Below, in pieces: positions 1 to 11,405 of a stretch of 62,254 bases of DNA (positions are counted from its first letter, which is position 1; each line of letters starts with the position of its first letter). The notes under the pieces were generated by a model. The model did no database searches. It was not told where the DNA came from and worked only from the letters and a program-made list of their open reading frames with translations. The DNA lies in the NCBI GenBank assembly GCA_002221725.1, contig NJFT01000233.1, forward strand, positions 1-62,254. The letters run 5' to 3'. The position numbers were made by a program, and so were the translations under genes. The stretch is from Scedosporium boydii. Taxonomy: Eukaryota > Ascomycota > Sordariomycetes > Microascales > Microascaceae.

Positions 1-1494
1 AAAAAAAGGACACTTGCTCGTAGATATTATGGTTTGGCACACGCCGAGCTCCCCAGTATTCGGATCGCCAACAAGCCCAAAATTCATATCCTTTCGCTGC
101 TGTTCGGCAGACTCGTGAAGCTCACGACGGATCTCGTTCGCCGCGTGCCACAACGGCAAGATTGAGTGATGTTGGTCGTCGTAGATTTTAGAAGAGCACT
201 TGGACATTATGCGCGATAGCATCACGAGTGAGTTGAGAAACCGATCGTGTGGTGGTACCGGCACGTTGGACCCTGGTTCTGGAATCGACCGTGGTCGGCC
301 AAGGCTGAAACACGTCCACCTAGCAAAAGAAGCACGTTAATATTAAGGAAGAGGTGGAGGATCCCAAAGACCCTGAGGCCGCCCTGGATGTAAGACGTAC
401 GTCTCCCAAAAATATAAGCTCCATAATGTCTTTCGCCCACGTAATACTTCTTCTTGATTCTGCCCACGACGCCCATTTACGTCCTTGTGCAAACCCGCGG
501 CGACGGCCTTCCTCACCGCCGTTCCCGTATGGAGAAATCCAGCGTTGGGTCGCGCCCTTTCAGCCTGGAAATGGGCGTGCACACACACAAGAATAATGTT
601 AGCTAGCTAGTCTTGATACTTTCTCCTCGGCAGCAAACTTATCATCATTAAAGCAATCTGGACAGCCTGGACATTCACCAGCTCATCCAGCTTCGCCGCG
701 CCGTTCTTCGCTTTTTGAAACAGAAACTCGGCAACGTGGTCCTCGTCCAGTACAGACGCTCCAAGCGCCATGGCCAGCATGACGATGATGTTGTCTGCGG
801 AATCGTACGAGAATATCGCGGGCGATCTGTGCAGCTTGTCGAGCTGCCGTCGGTACTCGGACTGGGATATGACGGGGAGGACATGCCAATACGTCGAAAG
901 ATACGTCTCCACCAGACGTTGAGACAACGCGCGATCCAAGAACATGGCTGAGTAGTCGTTCGGTGTCGGTAACGAGGTCTTGCTATCGATCCAGTCCCCG
1001 AAGAAGAGGCGCCGATTGCTAAAGCGGTCCAAGCCCGGCCCGACCTCCTCGACATCCTTCTGCGAGCCCGGCGCCACAGCAGTGCCTTCCATTTGATGAT
1101 ATATCGAATGCAGCATCGAGAAATTAGATGACGGGCCATAGTATAGCTCGAGGAAGCACGACGGCGACGTGCGATGCGTAGCCGCCACGCTATGGATGTG
1201 AAGACTCGGACTTGCGGTGTCCTCTATCTGCTCCTCGGCCGGCCGAACCCCCGCATCCGCAAACGCCGCGCCAGCCCCAGCCGCAGCTGCCGTCGGCCGA
1301 CTATCGTCCGACGAAGCGACGCTCGAACCCGGCGCCAGGGGAATCCTTTTCGCCCTGTTTCGGGCCTTGGCCCTGTAGACGCAGACGAGGCGGCGCACCT
1401 GACACCGCTGGCACGGGTCCTCGCCGTTGCATCTTATCTTCTTGACGCGGCACTCTTGGCAGGCCTTGGACACGCGCCATTTTGTTGAATCCAT
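1..1494 (-). CDS. Zn(II)2Cys6 transcription factor, 3' end cut by the window edge
   Basis: Exons read as 620-1494, 401-556 and 1-319, the last running off the window. The N-terminus has a complete binuclear zinc cluster of spacing CX2CX6CX5CX2CX6C at about residues 12-38, followed by a basic linker, so it should bind DNA in the nucleus. The fungal-specific transcription factor middle domain starts near residue 190. It continues through exon 2 (GTAVRKAVAAGLHKD) and across the second intron (WTCFSLGRP) to the edge (ANEIRRELHE). Exon 1 alone ends in a stop a few codons past its donor, so an unspliced reading would give a falsely truncated protein. The first intron (557-619) uses a CTGAAAG acceptor; the more obvious upstream CAG breaks the frame. 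It lies at the left edge of the metabolic cluster, but the AAAGTCCG motif found in the other cluster promoters was not seen in its own upstream region. Confidence 0.85.
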
Positions 1495-2526
1495 TGCTTG
1501 TGTCTATTCAATACCGGGAGATCTCGGGTCTCGGGGCTCGGGGATCCAGAAAAAAATTGCGTGGATGACGGAGTTAAAAAGTTTCGGATCTGGGGTGCTT
1601 GTGCCGGACCCACACAAAATGTGCTAGATCGAATTGGGATTGGTTTAAAAAGGAGAAGAGAGGGAGGGAAAAAGGTTCCAGTTTGAGTTTCGGGATTTTC
1701 TGGCGCTGTCAAATGCTGGCGATCTGGTCCAGGCCCACTAAGAATGGGACGTACATTACCGCCGTTAACGTTAAATCATTTGTGAAATTGTGCCTCTCTT
1801 GAGGTTACTTTTAATGATTGGCTGGGGTCGGTGCCGTTACCATGGACTACTCCGGATCCTGTGAAAGACTGTTCCTGGGACGAGGTGTGTGAGGAACGAT
1901 AAATGTATTTGCATGGCAGCGCACGACCGGAGCCTTTGTGCCAGAGTGGCGGACGGGCAGCCGACCTCTCACCCCCCCCTGCGTGATTCAAGTCCAGACA
2001 TACAAATGCATTGTAACCTGGCTACTTCGTATTGCCTATGTTGTCAATGAACTAGTAACGGCCTTTCAGTCGCCCGAGAGTTGGAGATTAGTCAGCTGCA
2101 GCAGGGGAACTCTGCAGCAGCTTCGCTACTCTACAACTCACAGCTCTACTAGGCATAGCTCTTTCCTAGCATTCCTATGTTCCAGTCCTCTCAGGAATCG
2201 GCATTCTTTCGGATATTAAAACCCGAGTCTGAGAATCGCGTAATGCCAATAATCATAAACAAGTCATCCGGCGGGATCAGCAACAACCGAGCGAGTCCTG
2301 TCAATCGGAGGTACCGTAGTCAATTCTGCACGTTTCCAAGGAGACCCCCTTAAACTAGACGGACTATCATAGACTTTGTTCACTTGCCGGGTCGAAACAA
2401 CCACGCAATCCAAATGCGACTGACACACAAGACGAGCGAGAGCGAGCCAATAATAGCGACATAAGGCGTTGCGGGCTGTTGCCTTGCGACTTTCCATACC
2501 GACATCTCTCGAGCGGACGTCGCAAA
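1495..2526. other. intergenic, regulator promoter and transporter 3' flank
   Basis: No convincing gene. The stretch contains the upstream region of the left-edge regulator and the 3' flank of the MFS gene. Open frames here are short, lack family features and have no splice structure. Confidence 0.6.
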
Positions 2527-4352
2527 CTAGTACATGTATCGCCAAGTGATGGCTCTATCGCCCAAAAATGAGAGTTGCTCCTCAGTAAAGTCAGCCCTGC
2601 GCCCATTCCTCAGGGCTTGCGCCCTCTTCCTGTTTATCAGGTAATAAGCCGCCACTAGGCCGGATGCAGTGATGATACCGGCGACGACAAAGCCCATCGC
2701 CAGGGAATGGCCTAGGATGTATCGGGGCATATCCTGAGCACGGTAGAAATTGGAGGCCATGGCACCCCCTAGGTTGCCCACCGAAATTTGAAGGGCCATG
2801 CCGGTGCTCCGCTTGTAGCTGCCACTGAGGTTGTTGGCGAGCCAGGTAATGGTGCCGGGCGTGGCAGCGTACACGCCGATCACAGCCAGGACCAGACCTG
2901 AGTAGACGACTCTGCGGTTCGCGGAACCGAGACACCTGGCAGTCGGAGATTGGTTAGCAGGCAGGACATGACTATAGGGCCACGTATGGTGCGTACATTG
3001 CTAAGCCTACCACTGTCAAAGTTAGACACCCGATGATAAACGGACTTCGAAGTTTGGCTCGATCGGAAAAGTAAGCGACTGCAATCGAGGCGAACGAGGC
3101 TGCCACGTAGATGGGGATCGTCATGAGCTGGGAGGTCGAACGTTCGTAGCCCATATCCTTGATAATAGTGGGCAGCGATAAGGTGATGCCGAAAATAGGG
3201 CATACGACCTTGTGCATGACAAAATTATTGGCTGCAAGTCTATGAAGGGTCAAGAGATAATGGCTTTACTTACCGCCCAGTAACATATGATCATAGCCCA
3301 GGCCTGGAAGGCTTTGAAGGCTTGCCGGACATATTCCCACTTGAACTCTTGAGCTTCTTCTACGCTGGGCCCAACATCTTCGTTCAATGCATCGTCTCGC
3401 GTGCCACCTTGGTATCGAAGGCGGGACATAACATACTCTCTCTCGTCCTGGGTCAGGAAGCTCGCGGTTTCCGGGAAGTCAAATAGGGTCCAGAACGAGA
3501 AAATGGCTACGATGACAGTCGCCAGACCCTCGAGGATGAAAATCCAACGCCAGCCGGCTAGACCGCCCACCCCATCCATCTTGGCAATAGCAAAGGCGAG
3601 CAGGCCGCTAAATGCCCCTGCGGCGGATGCAGCAGAAAAGAAGAGGGCCTGCCGGATTTGTAATTCATGACGGCAATACCACATGGTAAGGTAGAACTAC
3701 CCGAGCGAGACGATTAACGAGACAAGAGCCAAGCCGAAAACATGTACAGAATTTTTATGAATGCGCACTTACAGCAACGCCTGGGTATAGCCCAGCCTCG
3801 GCCACGCCGAGAAAGATTCGAGAAATAATCAGGCCGTGATAGTTTTGCACAATGCCTGTCAGGGTCATGACCACGCCCCAGGCAACCATAATAGTCGGCA
3901 ACCATCTGCTCGGCCGAATTTTCTTGAGTACCAGGTTGCTAGGGACCTCAAAGGCCGAATAGGTAAAAAAGAAGACGGTCAAGCACCAATTGTACTGGTT
4001 GGGTGTGAGGTCCAAGTCCTCTGCAAGGCCCTCGATCTTGGCATTTCCGATACTTCCGCCTTTCCCAGCATGTCAGGCCGTGCCAAACGAGACGAGAGCG
4101 CTAGTTGGATAACTCACGGTCTAAGTAAGCGAGGAGATAGAGAAGCGTCAACATGGGGATGATATGTAGGTCCATCTTGCGCAAAATCTTCTTCTCGTTG
4201 AGGTGGTCGGATGACCATAAGGTGACGTTTTTGGCCTCGGAGCTCGTCTGGGCGCCGGCAGCCCCCATTTTCTCTATCGCATGTTCTGTTTCGTCGACAT
4301 GGATCTTGACGGAGCCAGAGGACCGGGTGTTCTGCTCTAAGTCGATCGCCAT
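2527..4352 (-). CDS. MFS transporter, anion:cation symporter (Dal5/allantoate permease) family
   Basis: Five exons: 4118-4352, 3773-4059, 3274-3696, 2997-3208 and 2527-2935, giving about 521 residues with 12 predicted membrane spans in two halves. Family landmarks are visible: LLYLLAYLDRGSIGNAKIEG at the end of span 1 (formed only after splicing), RIFLGVAEAGLYPG, GWRWIFILEGL, and WLANNLSGSYKR in the second half. Members of this family import carboxylates and related organic anions such as allantoate, nicotinate or pantothenate by proton symport at the plasma membrane; the substrate here is unknown. An in-frame TTG lies three codons upstream, but the first ATG is at 4352. The third intron acceptor was chosen as CACAAG because it restores both frame and family sequence. 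It is divergent to the alpha/beta hydrolase, with a shared promoter, and probably feeds substrate to the cluster. Confidence 0.88.
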
Positions 4353-5836
4353 GTTAAACAAAGTATGTGTATGTGGATGTCGAGTAGAATCACTAATGCT
4401 AAAGTAAACGCATCCCTCGTGGAGGAAGAAGAGACAGAACAGACGCAGTCATCGTGGAAGTCGTGATATCCGATCAATCATATAGTACAAACCATTGGAG
4501 TGATGTTCGATTGCCCAGCGACGCTAAAAGAAACCGACAATCAAAGTCCGGAGGGAGAGTTAGTCCAATTTGCCGTCATGCAAGACAGTGGGGCTGAACG
4601 GCCTCGCGTCGCCCTCGCATGCGGGGAAGCTGGGGTCGAGGGTGGAGGTCAAGGTTCGATCTAAGGTTAGATCCGATGTACTTAGCATCCCCTTTTCTCC
4701 ACACCATCTTATACATATTCAAGCATTGTCCAGAAATCTAGTTTTGTACTGTGATGGTGGAAAAGGCGACGGCAGTGAGAAAGGTGCAGTTCTCCTTTGG
4801 GACCGCAAAGACGAGGGCGGAAGAACATTATTCCTCGCCATGGACCAGGGCGTAGTTGTTTCTTTTCTTTCCTATCATCTCGGAGAGAGGACAACAAGTT
4901 CAACATCATCATTAAGTCAGGTCTTTTTAATTCAATTTACTTCTTTTAAACCAGTTCTCACAGATCATCTTTCATGATGACCCCTTAAGGAGCTTTACTG
5001 CTTGTCTTGTGTGCCCAAGTGTCCCGTATTAGACACTTACATGATTCTTCACCTCTCCCTATTCAGAGGTCTCCTTTTTTTGCATGTTCTACTGTTATTT
5101 CCGTTGATCAACGGATCCGACATCTGTCCATTCCTGCACGGGGACCCGTGCAGCAGATTCTTGCAGGAATTGTCACAGACCATTGATCACACCCATTTCC
5201 TTTTTCATCCATGTGATGAGCGGGTAGGCTGCACTACTCCGTTACAGCAACCCCCCATATTTCCCCTCCTAATTTGCCTGTAAGGTGGCCTACCAGGTAC
5301 TTGGTCCTTTATACTACACCAAAAAATAGCCCAGCCTCCACTCAGAAAAAGCTTTTTACTTTAAAATCAGAATTTACCCTCTCTAATAACAAATTGTAAT
5401 TATACAAGTCCGAAATCAATTCCCGGAAAACCCAGCTATTCTTCGTTCTAAAAATATAGCGTAGTTGAAACTATGTACCTACGAAAAGTACTATGTAAAG
5501 TGACATTGATGTTTGGGTGAGAATGAACGTTTTGGTGGTGGGCACCCAGTCTAGGGGCAACAACACTCTCTCGGTGTCTGGTGTCCGGGGGCACGGGTAA
5601 GTCAGATTCGTCAGAGTTTGATTAATCTTACTAGAGTACAACCTCGGGTTACAGAGCAAGGCCACTGAAAGAGCACCATCTAAATCTTCAAGTGGATTTC
5701 CGAAATATCCCAACCAGTACATCAATATTGATTCTCTCCTTAACTAATACTACTAACCATATCCCAGTTCTGCGCAAGCCGGGCGGCAAAAAAATCGCAG
5801 CGTGCTTCCCCGGACAGTTGAGAATCGCACTATAAT
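4353..5836. other. divergent promoter region (MFS transporter / hydrolase)
   Basis: About 1.5 kb separates the two start codons. It contains an AT-rich and pyrimidine-rich centre and the octamer described separately. A 135-codon open frame on the plus strand near 4570-4977 has no recognisable features and is not called. Confidence 0.6.
4543..4550. promoter_or_regulatory. AAAGTCCG motif in transporter/hydrolase divergent promoter
   Basis: The octamer lies 191 bp upstream of the MFS start codon, in the sequence CAAAGTCCGG. The same octamer occurs in the other three divergent promoters of the cluster. A one-mismatch copy, CAAGTCCG, occurs at 5405-5412 on the hydrolase side. Binding by a cluster Zn2Cys6 factor is inferred. 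Confidence 0.5.
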
Positions 5837-6986
5837 ATGGACTTCTCAAAATACGGCTATGCGAGTGCGCAGTGGCGCGAGTTCCTCACCACAAATCCTA
5901 ACGCCGCGCAGGATGGCTTCAGTGGAAACAATCCATCGAAAGCCATCCAGCTGCAGGAGACGACAAATCAGACAAGGGCCACGGCCGGCGCGGAGTTGCT
6001 CGCAAAGTCAGGCTTGGACAGCAAGGTCGACATCTCCACAACGTTCGTGCCGTCAAGACATGGGCATCATCAGATCGCCATCCGACGTTATACGCCTAAA
6101 GCCCGCCAGGGGGATGTTGAGGAGCGAGTGCTCGTGTATTTCCACGGCGGAGGCTTCTTGTTCGGCTCCGAGACGACGGAAGATTTTCTGTGCGCCGAGA
6201 TTTCAATGGGTGTGGGTATCACTGTCTTGAGTGTGATTTACAGCCATACACCGCAGTACGTGCATCCTACGGCCCACGACGATGCCCTAGACGTGTACGA
6301 CCACATTCTGAAAACCGCCTCTGCCTACGGAGTCTCATCAGGCGCTGGACTTGCTGTGCTTGGTATTTCAGCTGGAGCAAGTCTCGCCGCGGAATTCGTC
6401 CAACACGACTTGACGCTTTCCAAGACAAGCCCGCCGCACAAGCGGTTGGTTGCTGGGGCCGTTCTTTCAATGCCCTGGCTTATACACGTCGAGAATGTCC
6501 CCCTGCACCTGTTCAAGTCACCCGAAAAGGCTTCCAGCATTCAGTGCCGCGACGCGCCCGTCATTCCATGGCCGCGGCTTAAACTGTTCAGCGATCTACT
6601 GGCTGCCGAGGATATCACAGATCCGAAGCTCAACGCAGCCCTCCGCCCCGATTCTGAGCTGCAAGGATGGCCAAAGACAGGATTCGTGATAGCGGGCATG
6701 GACCCTTTGAGAGATGACGGGTTGATCTTTGCCAAAAGGCTCCAAGCGTCTGGGTAAGCAACGCAATTTCCCCCTGGATATTGGTCTGTAACTGACAAAT
6801 AGGCAACCGCACAGGACGCCAACAAGTGTTCATGTGTTTGCGGGTGTTCCTCACGGATTTCGACGCTGGCCAGACTTGCCATGCGCAAATCAGTCCGATG
6901 AGAAAACAATGGACCTTATCCGTTGGGTACTAGAGCTAGACGAAGCACAGGGGGTTTCAATGCCAGGATGGCACGAGTATGCATAG
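5837..6986 (+). CDS. alpha/beta hydrolase, HSL-like (Abhydrolase_3) esterase/lactonase
   Basis: Exons 5837-6753 and 6803-6986 give 366 residues, usual for this family. The oxyanion-hole motif HGGG is at residues 103-106, the nucleophile elbow GISAG at 176-180 (Ser178), the catalytic Asp in GMDPLRD at about 289, and the catalytic His in GVPHGF at about 323. The His is encoded only in the second exon, so the intron is needed for a complete triad. No signal peptide, so it is probably cytosolic. The family hydrolyses carboxylic esters and lactones. In this neighbourhood the natural guess is that it opens the ester or lactone made by the Baeyer-Villiger monooxygenase, but that is inference. It is divergent to the MFS gene and convergent, 45 bp apart, with the CMD-like gene. 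Confidence 0.9.
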
Positions 6987-7031
6987 ACATGTGGGATTAA
7001 ATTGTATCTAGGTCTATATATTTGGATTCTC

Positions 7032-7819
7032 TTAGTTCTTTTCTATAGGAAGCGTGGGAATGGGAACTGGCTCGAATCTGAACGTGACTCCAAGGATCTC
7101 CGCCAGCCCAAGAAGTAACTTCTGAAGCTCTAGAAGTTCGTCCCTACTGGCACCGTTCAGCAACATGCCAATCATGTGGTTTCGTATCTGCCCTGGACTG
7201 TCCATCCCATATAGTGCCGACACCATGGCGTACGAGGAGGTCATGTCATCGAGGATCGCGTCATATGAGAAGAGTCTCCCGTATACAATATCTGATGCGG
7301 TAATCAGCCAAAAAAAAAAAAATTTTCCTCTTTACGTCCTCAATGATAAAACTTTATACCTTTGACAAGGAAGAGATAGTCAGGGCTGGCTCTCTCAGTG
7401 TCACGCACGTCGAAGAGTGGATTGCGATCATAGATCCTGCCGAAAAACTCGTTGCCCCTCTGGATGGCAGTTTCCTCCGTTTCTAGCGATCTCGGCGAGC
7501 TCTTCAACCTCAAGTTCTCGGGCGTACAGTGGGAAAAGATGCGGATAGCGTTTCCTGTTCTCGCCGCCCCGGCAATGCCGAGAGATTTTGTGATGCCCTC
7601 GCGAATTCGGTGAACAGCCTCGAAGCGGTCATTGTGAGAGAGCTGACACAGGAGACTGGCGTCGAGGTGCGAGTACACCTGGGGGATAACATCGGCGTAA
7701 TTGAGGGACGAAAGATTGACGATGACACACATGTACCATCGAATCTTGAGATCTCTATCTCTTATGGCAAGGACCGGAGCATAAAAAGAGTCCGGGAGTA
7801 TGGGAGTTGGCGGTGGCAT
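7032..7819 (-). CDS. carboxymuconolactone decarboxylase-like (AhpD-like fold) protein
   Basis: Exons 7360-7819 and 7032-7291 give about 239 residues. The frame is open upstream to a TTG, but the first ATG is at 7819. The pattern AREGITKSLGIAGAARTGNA-like in the first half, and SPGQIRNHMIGMLLNGASRD after the splice, match the helical repeats of CMD/AhpD-like fungal proteins. The CxxC of true AhpD peroxidases is absent, so a thiol peroxidase role is unlikely. Relatives act on lactones or remain uncharacterised. The 68-nt intron has a long poly-T tract on the sense strand. Divergent to the ABM-like gene over a 427-bp shared promoter, convergent with the hydrolase. Confidence 0.8.
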
Positions 7820-8040
7820 TGTTGCTGAGATCGCGTCAAAAAGTTGAGTCAAAAAAAATGATGATAGAAGTAATACTCCCAGTGAACCTGATCAGGTCGA
7901 AAGCTCAAGTTGGCTGCTGCAACGACATCATATGTCCACGACTAATCCGCGGGATGATCTACCACGGAATGCAAGTCGGGTAAACGAAGCCGAAGACGGG
8001 GAATTGTGAGTTGGTGGGGAGTGAGGGGCTGTTGGAGTTG

Positions 8041-8048
8041 AAAGTCCG
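8041..8048. promoter_or_regulatory. AAAGTCCG motif in CMD-like/ABM divergent promoter
   Basis: This copy of the octamer lies near the middle of the 427-bp region between the two divergent start codons (7819 and 8247). It is identical to the copies at 4543 and 15539 and to the complement of the copies at 11054 and 15531. Confidence 0.5.
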
Positions 8049-8246
8049 TGAACAGGGTTAGATCCGGTCATCCGTGACGCACTACGGGCGCTTGGGGTAT
8101 TTCAACGAAGTGGAGCTGTGGAGCTACTTTTGGCGAGTTTGTTCATTATTTGTACATCCCAGACGCCGGGGGGGGAGAGGAAAACCCAGAGATACCACTG
8201 CACCCCAGCTGAATCCTCGGCCATAGAGATCACCCGTTTCGTGGTC

Positions 8247-9059
8247 ATGTTTGTCCTTGTTCCGTTGTGCGACGTCCCGTCTCGGGAGAAGAGCGATCGG
8301 GTAAGTATATCCAGCAGCGGCCAGCATTCATGTCTGCGGACTAAAAGTCTTTCGCTCGACAGCTTCTCGAATTAATTGCGCGAATCGCACCTTTTACGGC
8401 CCGGAGTGAACCCGAATGTCGTGCGTACGCCTGGTTTCGAAACGCTGAGGACACCGACGCGGTGCCCGGTCACTGGGTCCGCGGCATAGAAGTGTTGGTT
8501 GTTCCGTTCATTAAATGGTCGAAAGTGAACTACAATAGAGCTGATGATGGGTAAATGCACCAGGTATGAAACCCATGAGGCTAACCGGGAGACGCACCGC
8601 GCCGGCGAGGCGTACCGGGAATTCCGCGCTGCTGTTGCCGCAGAAGGCTTGCTCAATGGATATCCCGATATGCGATTCTGGTGTCCCACTGGGATGGGGT
8701 TCTTGACGCGTGCCCCAATCAACATGATGGAGGGCCGTGAAGCGACGAAGAAACAGTATATTGTAGTGCAGGATTTGTCTCCCAAGCAAGGCGCAAAGAG
8801 CAAGGTGCTGGACACCCTCGGGTCCGTGGTCAACTCCGTCGAGAGCGTTCCCAGTGTTGGCAGCTTTTGGGTGCTCGAACGGGAAAACAAGGAGGATGGT
8901 GATGATGTGATAGTGTTTGCAAGATTCGACTGCAAGAGCAGCTACGAAGCGTTTATGGCTACGGACGCCGCGCAGACTTGGAAAATTGTCGGTGATCTCT
9001 GTCAGGCGGCACTGACGACGACGTGGACCGAGGGTGGGATTGGATTCTTAGGAAGGTAG
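8247..9059 (+). CDS. antibiotic-biosynthesis-monooxygenase-like (ABM, dimeric alpha-beta barrel) protein
   Basis: Proposed exons are 8247-8300, 8363-8524 and 8580-9059, about 231 residues. The first exon (MFVLVPLCDVPSREKSDR) joins through a GTAAGT..CGACAG intron to LLELIARIAPFTARSEPECR, the typical first strand and helix of an ABM domain. The long third exon carries a second, ABM-like half ending TTTWTEGGIGFLGR. The second intron is the weak point: the donor at 8525 is GTGAAC, and the acceptor may be 8579 or a later AG near 8612 that sits at a better distance from a CTAACC branch. ABM proteins are small cofactor-free oxygenases or decarbonylases on quinoid or polyketide-like compounds, but many fungal ones are untested. 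Cytosolic by lack of a signal peptide. Confidence 0.68.
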
Positions 9060-9473
9060 ATGACCGATGATACCATGTTCTCATTGAGGGTTGGGGTTGT
9101 AGTCGATTGAAAATAGATCTCGAGTGTCAAGGTGCTTCGGGATAGCATTCTCACGTAGTTCGTTCAAGTAGTCCGCATAGGAAACTGGAAAACCCACATG
9201 CTCTATATTGTCAGTATTTTGCGCATGCGAATGAATATTACAGAAACCGTTACTATGTGACGAGATAAGGAAGAAGCCATACACTCATTCACTGTTTGTG
9301 GGACATTGGTCTCGAAGTTCAGAGTGCGTTTCTCAACTAGAGCGGAATCGAATCCCACGTCGCGCCGGTTACTAATAACGTAGAGTAACATTCGGTTACA
9401 GTTTTAATGGTCTTATGTTTAAAAAAAAAGTAGGGAGTGATTCATTGAAGTTGCCGGCAACTCATTGTGCGCT
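9060..9473. other. intergenic between convergent genes
   Basis: About 410 bp between the 3' ends of the ABM-like and cyclase genes. I see only a short poly-A tract near 9420 and no gene. Confidence 0.6.
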
Positions 9474-10751
9474 TTACATGATGGCGGTAGCGTTTGGCGG
9501 CGACGCTACGGCCCCTGTGTAGTTCAATGGAGACGAGGTGAAGAAAAAGGACCATCTCTTGTTCTTCTCGCATAAAGATGCCAGCCCTTCTAAGTCAAAG
9601 AGCTCCCCAATGGGCGTACCCCAGCCTGAGAGCACAATGGGGTGGAGGAACCAGTCGTGGTCCGCCGGTGCTAGTCGATCACAGAAGTAAGTAAACAGAA
9701 AATCACCCTGTCAACTGGAGGAAGAACTCACGCAGCATTTCGAACCCAGGACAGTCAGCCGCGAGGGCCGCGAACTGCTTGCCCCATAACCATTCCACCG
9801 TCTCTTTCCCTTGTGACAAGCCGACCCATTTGCCTTCAGCCGCCAGCTTGCGTCTCGCCTCGTCTGCGGCCTTGTACGCGGAGACGTAGCCTGTCCTTAT
9901 GAAGAGGACGTCGCCGGTATTAAAGGTGACGCCTTGCTCCTTGGCGATGACCTCAATATCTGCCACGGTGATGGGATGGCCGGAGAATGCCTCATAGGAG
10001 AGAGCTTGTCGCTTAGCATATGAGGCGTAGTCGATGAGAACGCCACGGCCCGCAAGATTGCGGGTCGTCCATGGCTGCAAACTATTGTAATCGGTGCGAG
10101 GGGCAGAATGAATCTGTTCCTGGGTCGTTCTAACCACGAGAAGAGTCAGCAGGTCTTTCATATGACCGAGAAAATTGTATCAGGTAGGTGTAGGTATTCT
10201 CAACCCATTGTAGAATTTCTTGTCTTTTTGATATGCAAAGTGGCGAAGGCTATCCCATTGCGAGCTGCCCTGCGTGTTGAACTTGATCTTTCAACAGAGG
10301 TCCTGTCAGTTATCATCTCTGGAACACTGGCAACAAAGATCTTACTACGTCATCATTGATGACCCGGGGATTTTTGTCGATAACTTTCTGTTCGAAGCCA
10401 ACTCGGCCGAGGAGAGGCGGGTTGATGAGATCCAAGGGAAGGCTACCGGCGCCGCATGCTTCCAGTCAGCAAAGATGACCCATGCAAAAGACCTTCCCAC
10501 GTCTGGCTTGCTCTATCGCCCATGTTGTTATATCGGCTGGCAACCTACTTAAGCCCGACTCGCTCGCCGGTTTTCACTTCCTCCTTGATGGTTTTAAGGA
10601 CAACCTCATCCGTCAAATAGTTTAGGCTGCCCAATGCGCTATCAGGCCCGCTGCCCCAGAGTCCCCAGGCCGAGTATGCGGGGTCGCCCTCTCTCAAGGG
10701 CAGCTTGTCAATGGTGGGGATGGGATTCGCTGGGGGCGCCATGGGCAACAT
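9474..10751 (-). CDS. cyclase-family metal-dependent hydrolase (PF04199, kynurenine-formamidase/isatin-hydrolase-like)
   Basis: Five exons: 10549-10751, 10346-10442, 10205-10287, 9732-10129 and 9474-9670, giving 325 residues. After splicing the order is GERVGLNLPLDL, a NDDVIKFNTQGSSQWDSLRH core, GRGVLIDY, GDVLFIRTGY and, in the last exon, LSGWGTPIGELFDLE. This is the usual fungal cyclase-family layout. Bacterial members have an HxGTHxDxP metal motif; here the equivalent stretch is SSQWDSLRH, the fungal variant. The family opens cyclic amides, lactones or N-formyl groups using Mn or Zn. The third intron has a weak GTTGAG donor but both flanking frames fit. ATG is at 10751, with a second ATG three codons later. 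Divergent to the EthD-like gene. Confidence 0.85.
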
Positions 10752-11053
10752 TCAACTCGGCTCCTGTGATGGGTATGGTATTCTTGAATGGGCTGGTATG
10801 TAACTGTGGCAGCGAGAGGATGCACGATTCGGGTTTGATGGTCACACTCCTGGATATAGAAGAAGGAAGCAGAAGAATAAGAAGAAGAAGGAGGTCCGTA
10901 TTCGAGACTGTTCGATCGCACTGGTTATTTGTTCGGGGCCTGCTTGCCGAGGGGCACCTTGCCTGGAGAGTACTCCATTCCTAATAAGTGTCTAGTTAGT
11001 TTCCATCACCCCCTCACATTCCGCATTTTAATGTACGTCCCCGCACGACTTTC

Positions 11054-11080
11054 CGGACTTTACGTCGGAATTCAAAGTCC
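11054..11080. promoter_or_regulatory. CGGACTTT with inverted AAAGTCC in cyclase/EthD divergent promoter
   Basis: CGGACTTT lies at 11054-11061 and the inverted half AAAGTCC at 11074-11080, so two half-sites face each other with 12 nt between the seven-base arms. It sits between the divergent starts at 10751 and 11406. Confidence 0.5.
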
Positions 11081-11405
11081 ATGGCACTAAGTACCAGGCT
11101 GCGTTTGGGGCTTTTGGATGAAAAACCATAAGACTCGATGGCTCAAGCGTTGCAGTTGGGTGCGCAGTCCTGAATGACTGCTTGCCGCTCTCCTTCAAGA
11201 CCTTAATCTGCGGTTACTTCGTAGTCTTAATATTAAGGCGCTGGACAACCCACCCCCTCTCCTCATCTTTCCTCCTTTCTTCTTTGTGATTGATAAATAT
11301 TTTTGCAAATATCTTAAGCTGCAATTCTTCTATATCGAGGCAGAGACCATCTAATACACGTTCAACTTCCCACCCAACGCTGCAATCACTCCAGCACTTG
11401 TGACA

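Noticed and set aside
4570..4977. 135-codon plus-strand frame in the transporter/hydrolase promoter
   Set aside because: No domain, and it overlaps the shared promoter and the AAAGTCCG region side; composition unlike the neighbouring genes.
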